Source: Arcicella sp034519515 (GTDB lineage Bacteria > Bacteroidota > Bacteroidia > Cytophagales > Spirosomataceae). From it: 64,000 nucleotides of DNA. The DNA lies in the NCBI GenBank assembly GCA_034519515.1, contig JAXHOK010000055.1:62001-126000 (forward strand). The letters are read 5' to 3'. Of the stretch, positions 33,500 to 42,583 are shown in pieces. Below the pieces are notes generated by a model, which saw only the letters and a program-made list of their open reading frames with translations, did no database searches and was not told where the DNA came from. Each line of letters opens with the position of its first letter. Position 1 is the first letter of the stretch. A program made the translations under genes and the position numbers.

Positions 33500-34201
33500 A
33501 TGACATCCGAATTATTAGGTGAATTTGTCGGTACTGCCGTATTGATTTATTTAGGAAACGGCGTAGTTGCCAACGTATTATTAAAAGGTTCAAAAGGTGA
33601 AGGCGGAGGCTGGATGGTTATTGCATCGGCTTGGGCATTTGCCGTTACGATTGCGGTGTTTGTTTCCACAAAATTTGGAAGCCCTGCCGCTCACCTCAAT
33701 CCTGTTGTAACGGTTGCTGAGGCAGTAAAATCTGGCAATTATGATAATTTAATATCCTTTATTGTGGCTCAAATATTGGGCGCCATGTTGGGTTCAACCT
33801 TAGTATGGTTACAATATTATCCTCATTGGGTAATTACGGAAGATAAAAGTTTGAAACTGGCTTGTTTCAGCACCGCACCAGCCGTTAGAACGGTTGTTCC
33901 TAATTTTATGGCAGAATTTATTGCTACGATTTTGCTGGTAATTGGACTTGGTTCGCTGGGGTCAGTACCTACTGGTCTTGGTCCATTTGCAGTTGGAATC
34001 TTAGTATGGGCGGTTGGTTTATCGCTTGGTGGTTCAACGGGTTATGCCATCAATCCCGCCCGTGATTTAGGACCTCGAATTGCTCACGCTATACTCCCCA
34101 TTGCAGGTAAGGGTTCATCAGATTGGTCATATTCATGGATTCCAGTGGCGGGACCTATCGCTGGAGCAATTGTAGGAGCTTTGATTATGAAGTTGCTGTA
34201 A
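33500..34201 (+). CDS. glpF: MIP family channel, glycerol facilitator type
   Basis: The 233-residue protein has six membrane segments and the two pore loops of the aquaporin family: HLNPVVT (NPV instead of the usual NPA) and INPARDLGPR. The Asp after the second NPA-Arg is the aquaglyceroporin marker, so glycerol or another small polyol is the likely substrate. It stands alone, with no glpK or glpD gene adjacent. The NPV variant in the first loop is known in some family members but may tune selectivity. Confidence 0.88.
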   Translation: MTSELLGEFVGTAVLIYLGNGVVANVLLKGSKGEGGGWMVIASAWAFAVTIAVFVSTKFGSPAAHLNPVVTVAEAVKSGNYDNLISFIVAQILGAMLGSTLVWLQYYPHWVITEDKSLKLACFSTAPAVRTVVPNFMAEFIATILLVIGLGSLGSVPTGLGPFAVGILVWAVGLSLGGSTGYAINPARDLGPRIAHAILPIAGKGSSDWSYSWIPVAGPIAGAIVGALIMKLL

Positions 34202-34441
34202 GGCTAAAACTTTGACCAATAAATTATATTAAGTATAAATACCCAGTATTTTGAAGTTCTATAAATTCTGACAAATGTCAGTATTTAAAAAATTTCATCA
34301 TTTTTTTTCTACAAATTTCAAGTTGTAATTCTTTGTCTGTGTAATATGTTACTTACAGCATGATATTTTAGAGATGAAAAATTGACTTAATTTAAGGTTT
34401 TGCATAGTTTTGCAGAACGTTCAATGAACGTAAATTTTTCG

Positions 34442-34475
34442 ACCTAACAAAGTGGCGGCTTTGTTAGGTTTTTTT
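34442..34475. terminator. terminator between glpF-like and mntR-like genes
   Basis: ACCTAACAAAG pairs with CTTTGTTAGGT across a 6-base loop and is followed by TTTTTTG. It is 240 bases after the glpF-like stop and 8 bases from the end of the convergent regulator gene. The 34202-34440 stretch holds no gene that I can see. Confidence 0.85.
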
Positions 34476-34482
34476 GTTTCTT

Positions 34483-35142
34483 TTAGAAGACTTTTACTAA
34501 GACATTCTTTGCTACTTCTGTAGTGATAAAACATTCTTTCTTTCCTCCAATTTTTATAGTTAGAGATTTGTCAAAATCATTAATCTCAAAAACGAATATC
34601 TCCACACCAAGTTGCAAGCCAATTTTTGCTAAATATTGTAAAAAAGTGGAGGAATGTTGAGCAACTCCCATCATCACAACTGATTGATTTATAGCTATTT
34701 CTGATAAGTTTTTATAACCTGATTTAGGCATACGTCCTTGTGCATCAGGGATAGGGTCTCCGTGTGGGTCAAACTTTGGAAAACCTAAAAATTGGTCTAA
34801 TTTCAAGACTAATTCCTCTGAGTCAATATGTTCTAATTGCTCGGCAATGTCATGCACTTCGTCCCAATTAAATTTTAGTTTTTCCACCAAAAAAACTTCC
34901 CACAAACGGTGCTTTCTGATAACACTTAATGCCAGTTTTTCGCCCAACTCCGTGAGCCTAACTCCTTGGTATTTTTGATAGTTAACTAACTGTTTTTCAG
35001 ATAGTTTACGTAACATATCCGTTACCGAAGCCGCTTTAGTTTGGGTCAATTCTGCCACGGCATTCGTACTTATCTCACTCTCTGTTTCAGCAGAAAGTTT
35101 ATAGATAATTTTTAAGTAATTCTCTTCGGTAAATGATGTCAT
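34483..35142 (-). CDS. mntR: DtxR/MntR family metal-dependent repressor
   Basis: The 219-residue protein starts with the DtxR winged helix (EENYLKIIYKLSAETESEIS...AAVTD-like SVTDMLRKLSEKQLVNYQKYQGVRLTELG), then the metal-binding dimerisation domain with HRLWEVFL, HDIAEQLEHIDSEEL and FPKFDPHGDPIP, and a C-terminal FeoA/SH3-like domain. These give the usual Mn/Fe-sensing residues. It is divergent from an Nramp transporter, with a palindromic site between them, so it most likely represses the transporter when Mn (or Fe) is plentiful. Confidence 0.92.
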   Translation of the reverse strand: MTSFTEENYLKIIYKLSAETESEISTNAVAELTQTKAASVTDMLRKLSEKQLVNYQKYQGVRLTELGEKLALSVIRKHRLWEVFLVEKLKFNWDEVHDIAEQLEHIDSEELVLKLDQFLGFPKFDPHGDPIPDAQGRMPKSGYKNLSEIAINQSVVMMGVAQHSSTFLQYLAKIGLQLGVEIFVFEINDFDKSLTIKIGGKKECFITTEVAKNVLVKVF

Positions 35143-35147
35143 TTCTT

Positions 35148-35221
35148 TTAGGGGTTAGGGTTTGGGCATTAGGGGTTAGTATGGAATTTCTCATCCCTAT
35201 TCCCCAAAGTCCAACACCTTA
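35148..35221. repeat. composite palindrome of AGGGGTTAGGG motifs
   Basis: AGGGGTTAGGGTTTGGGC plus ATTAGGGGTTAG on the left pairs imperfectly with CCCTATTCCCCAAAGTCCAA on the right. It sits in the mntR leader, between the regulator start and the operator. Confidence 0.65.
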
Positions 35222-35260
35222 ATATGGACAAAGATATTATTTTTAGCATTAATAAATAAA

Positions 35261-35278
35261 TTTTAGATTAACCTAAAA
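35261..35278. promoter_or_regulatory. MntR/DtxR-type operator
   Basis: TTTTAGATTAACCTAAAA is an imperfect palindrome (TTTTAG-N6-CTAAAA in outline) that resembles DtxR-family boxes of the form TTAGG...CCTAA. It lies just upstream of the mntH promoter and between the divergent regulator and transporter genes. Confidence 0.7.
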
Positions 35279-35284
35279 AAATAT

Positions 35285-35315
35285 TTTGGATTATTATTGA
35301 TAGAATCTATATTTG
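35285..35315 (+). promoter_or_regulatory. mntH promoter with canonical -33/-7 spacing
   Basis: TTTG (35285-35288), 19 bases, then TATATTTG (35308-35315) is an exact match to the Bacteroidota promoter TTTG-N19-TAnnTTTG. Transcription should start near 35322, which places the ATG at 35318 at or before the start point and favours ATG 35342 as the translation start. Confidence 0.8.
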
Positions 35316-35341
35316 TGATGAATTTACCACCGCAAACACAC

Positions 35342-36655
35342 ATGAACAAACTAAGAAAAACCATATCTAATTCATTACCAGAGGTTTATGCGTCTATAAA
35401 AGTTCCAAAATTTGGTACGTTTTGGCAAAAACTGTGGGCATTTACGGGTCCAGGTCTAATGGTTGCGGTGGGTTACATGGATCCAGGAAACTGGGCAACA
35501 GATATTGCGGGAGGGGCAAAATTTGGTTACACACTGATTTCAGTAGTTCTAATTTCCAATCTTTTTGCGATGTTACTGCAGCATCTTTCCCTCAAATTAG
35601 GCATTGCCACAGGGCAAGATTTGGCTCAGGCTTGTCGAAATAATTACTCCAAAACTACTTCTTTTATTTTATGGGTTCTCTGTGAAATTGCTATTGCCGC
35701 TTGTGATTTAGCCGAAGTTATCGGTTCTGCTATTGCTCTAAATTTGCTCTTCGGATTACCTCTAACAGTTGGCGTTGTGATTACGGTTTTGGATGTTTTA
35801 GTGCTTTTATATTTTCAAAATAAAGGTTTTAGGGTTTTGGAGAGTATTGTGGCAGCATTGATTTTTATGATTTTTTGTTGCTTCACGTATGAGATAATCG
35901 TTTCACAACCCTCTATTTATCAGGTATTTAGTAATATTATTCCCAAACCTCAAATCATTACAAATCCAGAAATGCTGTATGTTGCCATCGGGATTTTGGG
36001 GGCTACGGTGATGCCTCATAATCTATATTTACATTCTAGTATTGTGCAGACTCGCAACTTTGAAAAAACATCAGAAGGTAAACGTTCAGCCGTATTTTTT
36101 GCTACCATTGATTCTACAATTTCTTTGGCTTTGGCATTTTTCATCAATGCCGCTATTCTTATTTTGGCGGCTGCAACTTTTCATAATTCGGGCAATCAGA
36201 ATGTAGCAGATATCAACGATGCTTATCATTTGCTTGACCCTGTTTTGGGGGTAAAATTTGCAGGAATTCTATTTGCCGTAGCCTTGTTGGCTGCTGGTCA
36301 AAATTCTACGCTTACGGGTACACTGGCAGGACAAATTGTGATGGAAGGATTCTTGAATATTCAGCTAAAACCTTGGCTTAGAAGAATGATTACCAGACTA
36401 ATAGCAATTATTCCAGCCTTAATTGTTACCATTATTTACGGTGAAAAAGGCACTGGGGAATTGTTGGTTTTAAGCCAAGTTATTTTATCTTTTCAATTGA
36501 GTTTTGCGGTTGTACCTTTGGTAATGTTCACGAGTGATAAATTACAGATGGGTGAATTTGTCAATTCAAAATTGGTTAAAATTTCTTCGTGGGTGGTTGC
36601 AATAATTATTATTAGTTTGAACGTATATTTACTGTGGAAGACATTTTTAGGGTAG
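35342..36655 (+). CDS. mntH: Nramp family divalent metal transporter (MntH)
   Basis: This proton-coupled Mn/Fe importer in the inner membrane has about eleven membrane segments. The Nramp signatures are VAVGYMDPGNWATDIAGG (metal-binding Asp and Asn) and GATVMPHNLYLHSSIVQTR (transport loop with the Met-Pro-His). The length from ATG 35342 is 437 residues, normal for MntH. Upstream in-frame starts (35297, 35318) overlap the predicted promoter and are rejected. Control by the divergent MntR-type repressor is likely. Confidence 0.94.
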   Translation: MNKLRKTISNSLPEVYASIKVPKFGTFWQKLWAFTGPGLMVAVGYMDPGNWATDIAGGAKFGYTLISVVLISNLFAMLLQHLSLKLGIATGQDLAQACRNNYSKTTSFILWVLCEIAIAACDLAEVIGSAIALNLLFGLPLTVGVVITVLDVLVLLYFQNKGFRVLESIVAALIFMIFCCFTYEIIVSQPSIYQVFSNIIPKPQIITNPEMLYVAIGILGATVMPHNLYLHSSIVQTRNFEKTSEGKRSAVFFATIDSTISLALAFFINAAILILAAATFHNSGNQNVADINDAYHLLDPVLGVKFAGILFAVALLAAGQNSTLTGTLAGQIVMEGFLNIQLKPWLRRMITRLIAIIPALIVTIIYGEKGTGELLVLSQVILSFQLSFAVVPLVMFTSDKLQMGEFVNSKLVKISSWVVAIIIISLNVYLLWKTFLG

Positions 36656-36664
36656 ATTTTCTAT

Positions 36665-36803
36665 TTAACCGCAAAGTCGCTATGACGCAAGATTATTTTT
36701 GCTCAGTGGTTGGTGTCTTCACAACCACATAAGTACACAAATATTGCTTTCGCACGGGTGTTTGGTGGGGACACCAACCACGGGCGAGTGACCTTGCGGT
36801 TTA
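36665..36803. repeat. composite palindrome (AACCGCAAAGTCGC arms)
   Basis: TTAACCGCAAAGTCGC on the left pairs with GTGACCTTGCGGTTTA on the right; an inner pair GTGGTTGGTGTC / GACACCAACCAC is also present. It starts about 10 bases after the mntH stop and could act as its transcript end. Confidence 0.75.
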
Positions 36804-36863
36804 TCATAAATTTTATCAATACTATTCCCACATCCCAAGCGTTATTTTGAAAAAAATCCTTCT

Positions 36864-37832
36864 ATGTTTTCAAAAACGCTCGTTCCATTCATTTTAATAG
36901 GTTTTCTTTGTGCCAAAACTTTTGGACAAACACCCTCACTTACACAACTATTTTATCCAAACGTAACGGTCAGGGCAGATTATATGCCCGATGCTTCTTC
37001 GGAAAGTGGGCAGAAATTTGGCTTGAATCGCACCAATGCCCTTGCCATTATTCCGTTAAATACTACTATTTCAGCAGGAATTGGTTTTGGCAAAAAAGCG
37101 GATGTTGAAGCAAGACATACTCTTTTATTAGCTAATTTATCCCAATTAAACCCAACAATTGATAGGAAAGAACAACCTAATGGCGGTTACAAAACGATGG
37201 GTGTAACTTTTGTACAATTAAAGGCAAGTTTGCGAGAAAAATTTTGGGTTTATGGCGTAGGTGGGGGCATAACGCAGTCGAATGAGACTTTTTTCAATCC
37301 ACAACCTTATTTTTATGGTGGGGCAGCAAGATTAAGAATCTTCGGATTACGAACTCAAATCTTGTATGGAAGTGCCATTGTGTATAACCAAAAATTTAGA
37401 ATTATTCCCATTTTTGGCTTTACAAAGGCTTTGAGTGATGATTGGAAAGTTTCGGGAATTTTACCTTTTCGGGCGAGTGTAAGTTATAAGGCTCAACCGT
37501 GGTTGCATTTTGATTTCAATAGTATTTTTGATGGATATAGTGCTGGTTATCAAGATGTTGCTATTAATACAGAAAGATTGCCCCGCCGACAAAATTTTCA
37601 GCAAATACGTTTTACCTTAGCCGCCAATGCCCATATTTTGAATGCTTTTAATATTGGAATTGAAGGAGGAATGGCGGGTTTTAGGCAAGTGAAAACCTTT
37701 AATGCCGCTAATGAAAATCTTACTTCACAGAGTCTTCCCATTACGCCCTACGTGGGTGTAAGCTTACGGTATATTTCGAGCAAATCAAAACTGTCTTCTA
37801 AATTTTTGAAGAAAACGGGGATAGATATTTAG
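36864..37832 (+). CDS. outer-membrane beta-barrel protein, DUF6268-like
   Basis: The 322-residue protein has a signal peptide (MFSKTLVPFILIGFLCAKTFG) and a mature part of alternating hydrophobic and polar residues typical of a barrel: FGLNRTNALAIIPLN, KFWVYGVGGGITQSNE, YFYGGAARLRIFGLRTQILYGSAIVYNQ. The layout resembles DUF6268 proteins of Bacteroidota. No function is assigned. It stands alone between palindromic spacers. Confidence 0.7.
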   Translation: MFSKTLVPFILIGFLCAKTFGQTPSLTQLFYPNVTVRADYMPDASSESGQKFGLNRTNALAIIPLNTTISAGIGFGKKADVEARHTLLLANLSQLNPTIDRKEQPNGGYKTMGVTFVQLKASLREKFWVYGVGGGITQSNETFFNPQPYFYGGAARLRIFGLRTQILYGSAIVYNQKFRIIPIFGFTKALSDDWKVSGILPFRASVSYKAQPWLHFDFNSIFDGYSAGYQDVAINTERLPRRQNFQQIRFTLAANAHILNAFNIGIEGGMAGFRQVKTFNAANENLTSQSLPITPYVGVSLRYISSKSKLSSKFLKKTGIDI

Positions 37833-38001
37833 GGATTGGGGATTAGGAAATTAGGGATTAGAGGTTCTGCAAGATTTTATGATTCAAATTCATCAATTCA
37901 TCCCAAAAATTTCACAGTCTGTCGGAAAATGGTTTAATTAGACTTTTGTTTGAATAATTTTGAATCATCAAAAATCAAACGGAAACCTAATCCACATACT
38001 G

Positions 38002-38685
38002 ATGAAAAATTTTCTTACGCTTACTCTCTACGTTCACATTGCTTCAGGTTTTATTGCCTTAGTTACGGGTCTTGTTCCGATGTTTGCCCAAAAAGGTGGC
38101 AAAGCCCATATCTTTTGGGGTAAAATCTATTTTTGGGCAATGTTTGTGGTTGCTTTAACGGCTCTGCTCCGTTTTCAAATGCAAATGCGGTTAATATTTT
38201 TAGCGGCAATTGCCATTTTTAGTTTTTATAACACCTTCACGGGCGTAAGGCTCATTCAACGTAAAGAATCTTTAAAACCTTCTTGGCTTGATTATTTTGC
38301 CAGTATTTTGGCAATGATGTGTGCATTATCCATGTTTTATTTTGCTTTTTTAGGTTTTCAAAAAGGTGATAGATTTTTGAGTATTTTGTTCCTTGTCTTC
38401 GGAGTAGCAGTTTTTAGAATATCTTTTGAAGATTTGCGAGTTTTTATGGGTAAAAAAGTGATTGATGATGAAGGTAAACCTATTCCTATCAGATATTGGT
38501 TTCAAAATCATATTTCACGTATGGGAGGGTCATACATCGCCACGGTTACGGCATTTTTGGTAGTCAATAATCCGCCCTTTCTGCCTGGCTTATTGGTTTG
38601 GATTGCTCCTGGGGTTATTGGTGGATTCATCATTGCGTGGGTAAGAATTTCTTATCGTAAAAAATATAAAAATATAGATCAATAA
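38002..38685 (+). CDS. DUF2306-like membrane protein
   Basis: The 227-residue protein has about six or seven membrane segments and the DUF2306 hallmark HIASGFIALVTGLVPMFAQKGGKAHIFWGKIYFWAMF, in which a His pair (HI and AHI) may bind haem or metal in the family. ATG 38002 is chosen because the first helix starts directly after it; a 37960 start would add 14 polar residues. Function is unknown. Confidence 0.78.
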   Translation: MKNFLTLTLYVHIASGFIALVTGLVPMFAQKGGKAHIFWGKIYFWAMFVVALTALLRFQMQMRLIFLAAIAIFSFYNTFTGVRLIQRKESLKPSWLDYFASILAMMCALSMFYFAFLGFQKGDRFLSILFLVFGVAVFRISFEDLRVFMGKKVIDDEGKPIPIRYWFQNHISRMGGSYIATVTAFLVVNNPPFLPGLLVWIAPGVIGGFIIAWVRISYRKKYKNIDQ

Positions 38686-38725
38686 CGGATTTATGCGTAT
38701 TTTGAGACAAAATTAAAATGCTAAT

Positions 38726-39406
38726 ATGAAACAACAAATACCTCCCCACCAACAACACCAAGAAGACCGCCAACGCTTTCAAGTAGAACGGATGATTCTC
38801 TTTACCGATGCCGTTTTTGCGATTGCTATTACGCTACTTATTCTGGAAATAAAAGTGCCAAATCTGGAATTTTCAGGACTCAACAGTGTAAAAATTAAAG
38901 ATACTCTTTTCAGTCAAACTGCAGTTGTAGCATTTATCGGTTTTTTCATTAGTTTTTGGGTAATTGCCTTATACTGGATAGACCATCATCGCACCTTTGC
39001 GTATGTAGATAATTATGATGGAACATTGGTGTTCTTGAACCTTTTATTTTTGATGTCAATCACAATAATGCCCTTTACCTCAGCCCTTTACAGCAGATAT
39101 ATTAATTTTAGTTTACCCACTCAAATCTACTGTTTCAATGTTGCTTCTACGGGATTTATTAAACTTTGGATATCTTATTATATTTACAATCCAAAGAATA
39201 AAATATGTAAACATCCCACCGACAACATTAGAAAAAAATATTACCTGATTCGTGCATGGATAGCTCCAATAGTATTTTTAATAACTGGATTGATTGCTGG
39301 ATATACCATCTGGTCTCGACTATTTTTTGTTGTAATCTTTATTATTCAGTTTATCATCGGACTTCATTTTGATAGAAAACATGGCTTAAAAGAACGGTTT
39401 AAATAA
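38726..39406 (+). CDS. TMEM175 family (DUF1211) potassium channel-like protein
   Basis: The 226-residue protein has the bacterial TMEM175 hallmark near the N-terminus: RMILFTDAVFAIAITLLILEIKVP (the FSD motif as FTD) and six membrane segments with VIALYWIDHHRTF. Bacterial TMEM175 proteins form tetrameric K+ channels whose filter is made by hydrophobic residues of the first helix. It lies 40 bases downstream of the DUF2306-like gene, possibly cotranscribed. Confidence 0.88.
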   Translation: MKQQIPPHQQHQEDRQRFQVERMILFTDAVFAIAITLLILEIKVPNLEFSGLNSVKIKDTLFSQTAVVAFIGFFISFWVIALYWIDHHRTFAYVDNYDGTLVFLNLLFLMSITIMPFTSALYSRYINFSLPTQIYCFNVASTGFIKLWISYYIYNPKNKICKHPTDNIRKKYYLIRAWIAPIVFLITGLIAGYTIWSRLFFVVIFIIQFIIGLHFDRKHGLKERFK

Positions 39407-39460
39407 CTACCATAGTTTTGAATTTTTAAGGACACAACATTCACAAATTTTCAATAAAAA

Positions 39461-40471
39461 ATGTATAAATTCAACTTAAATCCCAGCGACAAAACGCCTA
39501 AGTATAAACAAATTATACATTCTGTCATTGCGGATATTGAACGTAATGTGTTGAAGAAAAATGAACAATTACCTTCCATCAGCGAACTCAGTGAGGAATA
39601 TTATATCGCCCGTGATACCGTTGAGAAGGCATATCGTGAGTTGCGTGAGCGTGGGTTTATTACGTCTGTGCAAGGAAAAGGATATTATATCAACAGTGGT
39701 GAAAATAGAAAAATGCGTATTCTGCTGATTTTCAACAAATTAAGTTCTTATAAAAAACTGATTTATTACGCTTTTCTGAAAGTTTTGGGTGATAAAGCCT
39801 CTGTAGATTTACAAATTCATCATTACAACGCCCGACTGTTTGAGGAAATTATTGATAAAAACCTTGGGAAATATAATCATTACGTGGTGATGCCACATTT
39901 CTTTCCAGAAGCCGATAAAGAATTAGCAATCAAAGTTTTAGAGAAAATTCCAACCAATGAATTAGTTTTTTTAGATAAAGATTTACCCGATTTTAAGCAT
40001 GAATGTCTGAGCGTTTATCAGGACTTTGAGCGGGACGTTTCCGAAGCCTTAGAAAGTGCCAATGACCTCCTGACTAAGTATCAGAGAATTATATTGGTTT
40101 TCCCAAGTGATGGTAATTATCCCATTGAAATTGTGCGGGGTGTGCGTTTTTACAGTAATTATGCCAAAAAAGAATTCATTTTTAAAGAACAAATTGAGGG
40201 CGAAATCTTACAAGCAGGAACGGCTTATTTGGTAGTGGAAGAAACTGATTTGGCAGAATTAGTGAAGAAAACTCGACAATCAAATTTTACCTTGGGCAAA
40301 GAAATTGGTATTATTTCCTTCAACGAAACCACGCTGAAAGAACTTTTAGGCATCACCGTAATCACCACTGATTTTGAAACAATGGGCAGAACGGCAGCGG
40401 CTTTGTTGTTGGATAAAAAGAAAATTAAAGTAAAAAATCCATTTTATATGATTCGTAGGGAAAGTCTTTAA
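39461..40471 (+). CDS. GntR-family regulator with C-terminal sugar-binding-like domain
   Basis: The 336-residue protein has an N-terminal GntR winged helix (KYKQIIHSVIADIERNVLKKNEQLPSISELSEEYYIARDTVEKAYRELRERGFI) and a LacI/periplasmic-binding-like C-terminal half (NRKMRILLIFNKLSSYKKLIYYAF...TVITTDFETMGRTAAALLLD). This fusion is a common Bacteroidota type that controls sugar use genes. No sugar operon adjoins it, so its targets lie elsewhere. It is followed by a composite palindrome. Confidence 0.88.
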   Translation: MYKFNLNPSDKTPKYKQIIHSVIADIERNVLKKNEQLPSISELSEEYYIARDTVEKAYRELRERGFITSVQGKGYYINSGENRKMRILLIFNKLSSYKKLIYYAFLKVLGDKASVDLQIHHYNARLFEEIIDKNLGKYNHYVVMPHFFPEADKELAIKVLEKIPTNELVFLDKDLPDFKHECLSVYQDFERDVSEALESANDLLTKYQRIILVFPSDGNYPIEIVRGVRFYSNYAKKEFIFKEQIEGEILQAGTAYLVVEETDLAELVKKTRQSNFTLGKEIGIISFNETTLKELLGITVITTDFETMGRTAAALLLDKKKIKVKNPFYMIRRESL

Positions 40472-40472
40472 T

Positions 40473-40557
40473 GGAGTGGAGAGTTTTGAGTTTCGAGTGG
40501 GGAGTTTACATTGAGTCAGCCATAACTCCGCACTCGAAACTCGAAATTCCCCACTCC
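40473..40557. repeat. composite palindrome of GAGTTTCGAGTGGGGAGTT motifs
   Basis: GGAGTGGAGAGTTTTGAGTT... and ...AACTCGAAATTCCCCACTCC are near reverse complements of 34 bases around a 17-base centre, with GAGT-type units in each arm. It separates the convergent gntR-type and ABC-F genes and could serve as a two-way terminator although it lacks a T-run. Confidence 0.8.
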
Positions 40558-40559
40558 GC

Positions 40560-42446
40560 TCATTCCGACAACTCCAACCAACGCATTTCCATTGCGTCTA
40601 ATTGCTCGCTCAGGTTTTCAATTTCCTTTGCCCAAGCCGTCAAGTCTCCATAACTACCACCTTCATTGAGTCTTTTGGTTAGTTCAGCTCTTTTCTTTTC
40701 CAAAGCAGGTATTGTCTTTTCCAAATCATCATATTCCTTCTGGTCTTTGAAGGATAATTTCTTCTTAGTTACTTGAACGACAGGTGTTTGTGATTTACTT
40801 ACTGAGGCAGAAAGATTATTACTACTCGATGCTTTCACATTTTCGGCGATGTCTCTTTCGGCGGGTTGTTCGTCTGCCCATTCACGATAATCAGTATAAT
40901 TACCTGGGAAATCTCTGATTTGTCCGTTACCCTCGAACACAAAAAGGTGTTCCACCAATTTATCCATAAAATAACGGTCGTGAGATACCAGAATTAAGCA
41001 TCCGCCAAACGCCATCAAAAAGTCTTCCAAGATGTTAAGTGTCTGAATATCAAGGTCGTTGGTGGGTTCATCAAGGATTAAAAAGTTGGGGTTTTTAATC
41101 AAAACTTTCATTAATTGCAAACGTCTCTTTTCTCCTCCCGATAGCTTTTCTACCATGCCGTATTGCACTTTTGGGTCAAATTTGAAATGGGTCAAAAATT
41201 GACTTGCTGAAATGGTTTCGCCCGTCCCAACGGTTACGACTTCGGCAATATCTTTGATTACGTCAATTACACGGTCAGTAGGATTAAATTCTAAATCTCC
41301 TTGGGTATAATAGCCATAAACCACGGTCTCACCCGAAGTAATTTTACCCGAATCTGGTTTTAGATTTTGGGTAATCATGTTCAAAAAAGTCGATTTCCCA
41401 ACCCCATTTTTTCCAATGATTCCGATACGGTCTTTTCGTTGAAAAATGTATGAGAAATTGGAGATAATCTTCTGAGAACCAAAGGATTTATTCAAATCAT
41501 CAATCTCTAAAATCTTACTGCCTTGGCGAGTCATTTTCACGTTCAAAAGCACCTTTGAATCGTCTTTGGTTTGCGAAGCCTTGTCACTCAATTCATGGAA
41601 AGCATCAATTCTATATTGAGCCTTTGTGCCACGAGCTTTGGGTTGGCGACGCATCCATTCAAGTTCTGTACGGAGGGTATTTTTTGCTTTATCAATACTG
41701 GCGGCTTCACTGGCTTCTCGCTCGGCTTTTTTCTCCAAGAAATAGCCATAATTGCCTTTATAAGCGTGAATATTGCCGTTTTCTAATTCTACGATATTAT
41801 TACAAACTCTATCCAAAAAGTATCTATCGTGGGTTACTAACAACAGAGTGATATTTTGGGCAGAAAGGGTTTGCTCCAACCACTCGATGGTTTCTAAATC
41901 CAAATGGTTGGTAGGTTCGTCAAAAATCATCAAATCTGGCTCTTCAATCAACACTTTTGCCATTGCTACACGCTTGCGTTGCCCGCCCGAAAGTTCCGAA
42001 ATCAAACGGTCGAAGTCATGGATTCCCAATTTTCCAAGCACTTGTTTTACCCGACTTTCGTAATCCCAAGCCTGATATTTATCCATCATTTCGAGGGCTT
42101 CCGACATTTGATTCATATCATCAGGATGAAGCAATGATTTTTCGTAAGCCTTAATTGCTTGATTGGCTGGTGAATCGCCTTGAAAGAGCGTATCCATCAC
42201 GGAAAGGGATTCGTCAAAAGCGGGATTTTGGAATAAATAACCCACTGAAATGCCTTTTCGGATGGAAACGGAGCCTTCATCGGAAGGAATAATTCCCGCC
42301 AAAATATTCATTAAAGTAGTTTTGCCCGTACCATTCTGCCCGACCAAAGCCACTTTATCACCTTTTAAAATACCAAAATTGATATTGCGGAATAACCACC
42401 GCTCGTTATAATTTTTTGAGAGATTCTCTGCTGATAAATAATTCAT
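40560..42446 (-). CDS. ABC-F family ATPase, Uup-like
   Basis: This is a soluble twin-ATPase protein of 628 residues. Domain 1 has GQNGTGKTT, LSGGQRKRVAMAKVL and DEPTNHLD; domain 2 has GKNGVGKST, LSGGEKRRLQLMKVL and DEPTNDLD; a C-terminal coiled coil follows (KEYDDLEKTIPALEKKRAEL...AMEMRWLELSE), as in Uup. ABC-F proteins act on the ribosome or, for Uup, on DNA/ribosome maturation; antibiotic resistance is not implied. An in-frame ATG at 42536 would add 30 residues of spacer sequence. The promoter sits so close that the message may be leaderless. Confidence 0.94.
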   Translation of the reverse strand: MNYLSAENLSKNYNERWLFRNINFGILKGDKVALVGQNGTGKTTLMNILAGIIPSDEGSVSIRKGISVGYLFQNPAFDESLSVMDTLFQGDSPANQAIKAYEKSLLHPDDMNQMSEALEMMDKYQAWDYESRVKQVLGKLGIHDFDRLISELSGGQRKRVAMAKVLIEEPDLMIFDEPTNHLDLETIEWLEQTLSAQNITLLLVTHDRYFLDRVCNNIVELENGNIHAYKGNYGYFLEKKAEREASEAASIDKAKNTLRTELEWMRRQPKARGTKAQYRIDAFHELSDKASQTKDDSKVLLNVKMTRQGSKILEIDDLNKSFGSQKIISNFSYIFQRKDRIGIIGKNGVGKSTFLNMITQNLKPDSGKITSGETVVYGYYTQGDLEFNPTDRVIDVIKDIAEVVTVGTGETISASQFLTHFKFDPKVQYGMVEKLSGGEKRRLQLMKVLIKNPNFLILDEPTNDLDIQTLNILEDFLMAFGGCLILVSHDRYFMDKLVEHLFVFEGNGQIRDFPGNYTDYREWADEQPAERDIAENVKASSSNNLSASVSKSQTPVVQVTKKKLSFKDQKEYDDLEKTIPALEKKRAELTKRLNEGGSYGDLTAWAKEIENLSEQLDAMEMRWLELSE

Positions 42447-42450
42447 GGTA

Positions 42451-42458
42451 CAAAGGTA
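42451..42458 (-). promoter_or_regulatory. -7 element (TACCTTTG) abutting the ABC-F start codon
   Basis: On the minus strand the order is TACCTTTGTACCATG: only 4 bases separate the -7 element from the ATG at 42446. Starts in this phylum fall about 5-8 bases after the element, which would be at or near the A of ATG. Confidence 0.6.
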
Positions 42459-42540
42459 GGGGAAAATGGGGAAATGGGGATTAGGGATTGGGGAAATAGG
42501 GGTTAGAAAGTTGAGGCAGTTTTCAGAAAATTGCATAAAA

Positions 42541-42575
42541 AAGACGAAGAAATTAGTCGCTAACTTCTTCGTCTT
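42541..42575 (-). terminator. terminator after the RDD gene
   Basis: AAGACGAAGAA pairs with TTCTTCGTCTT; on the minus strand it is followed by TTTTTTATGC. It lies 9 bases beyond the RDD stop codon. Confidence 0.85.
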
Positions 42576-42583
42576 GACAATTT

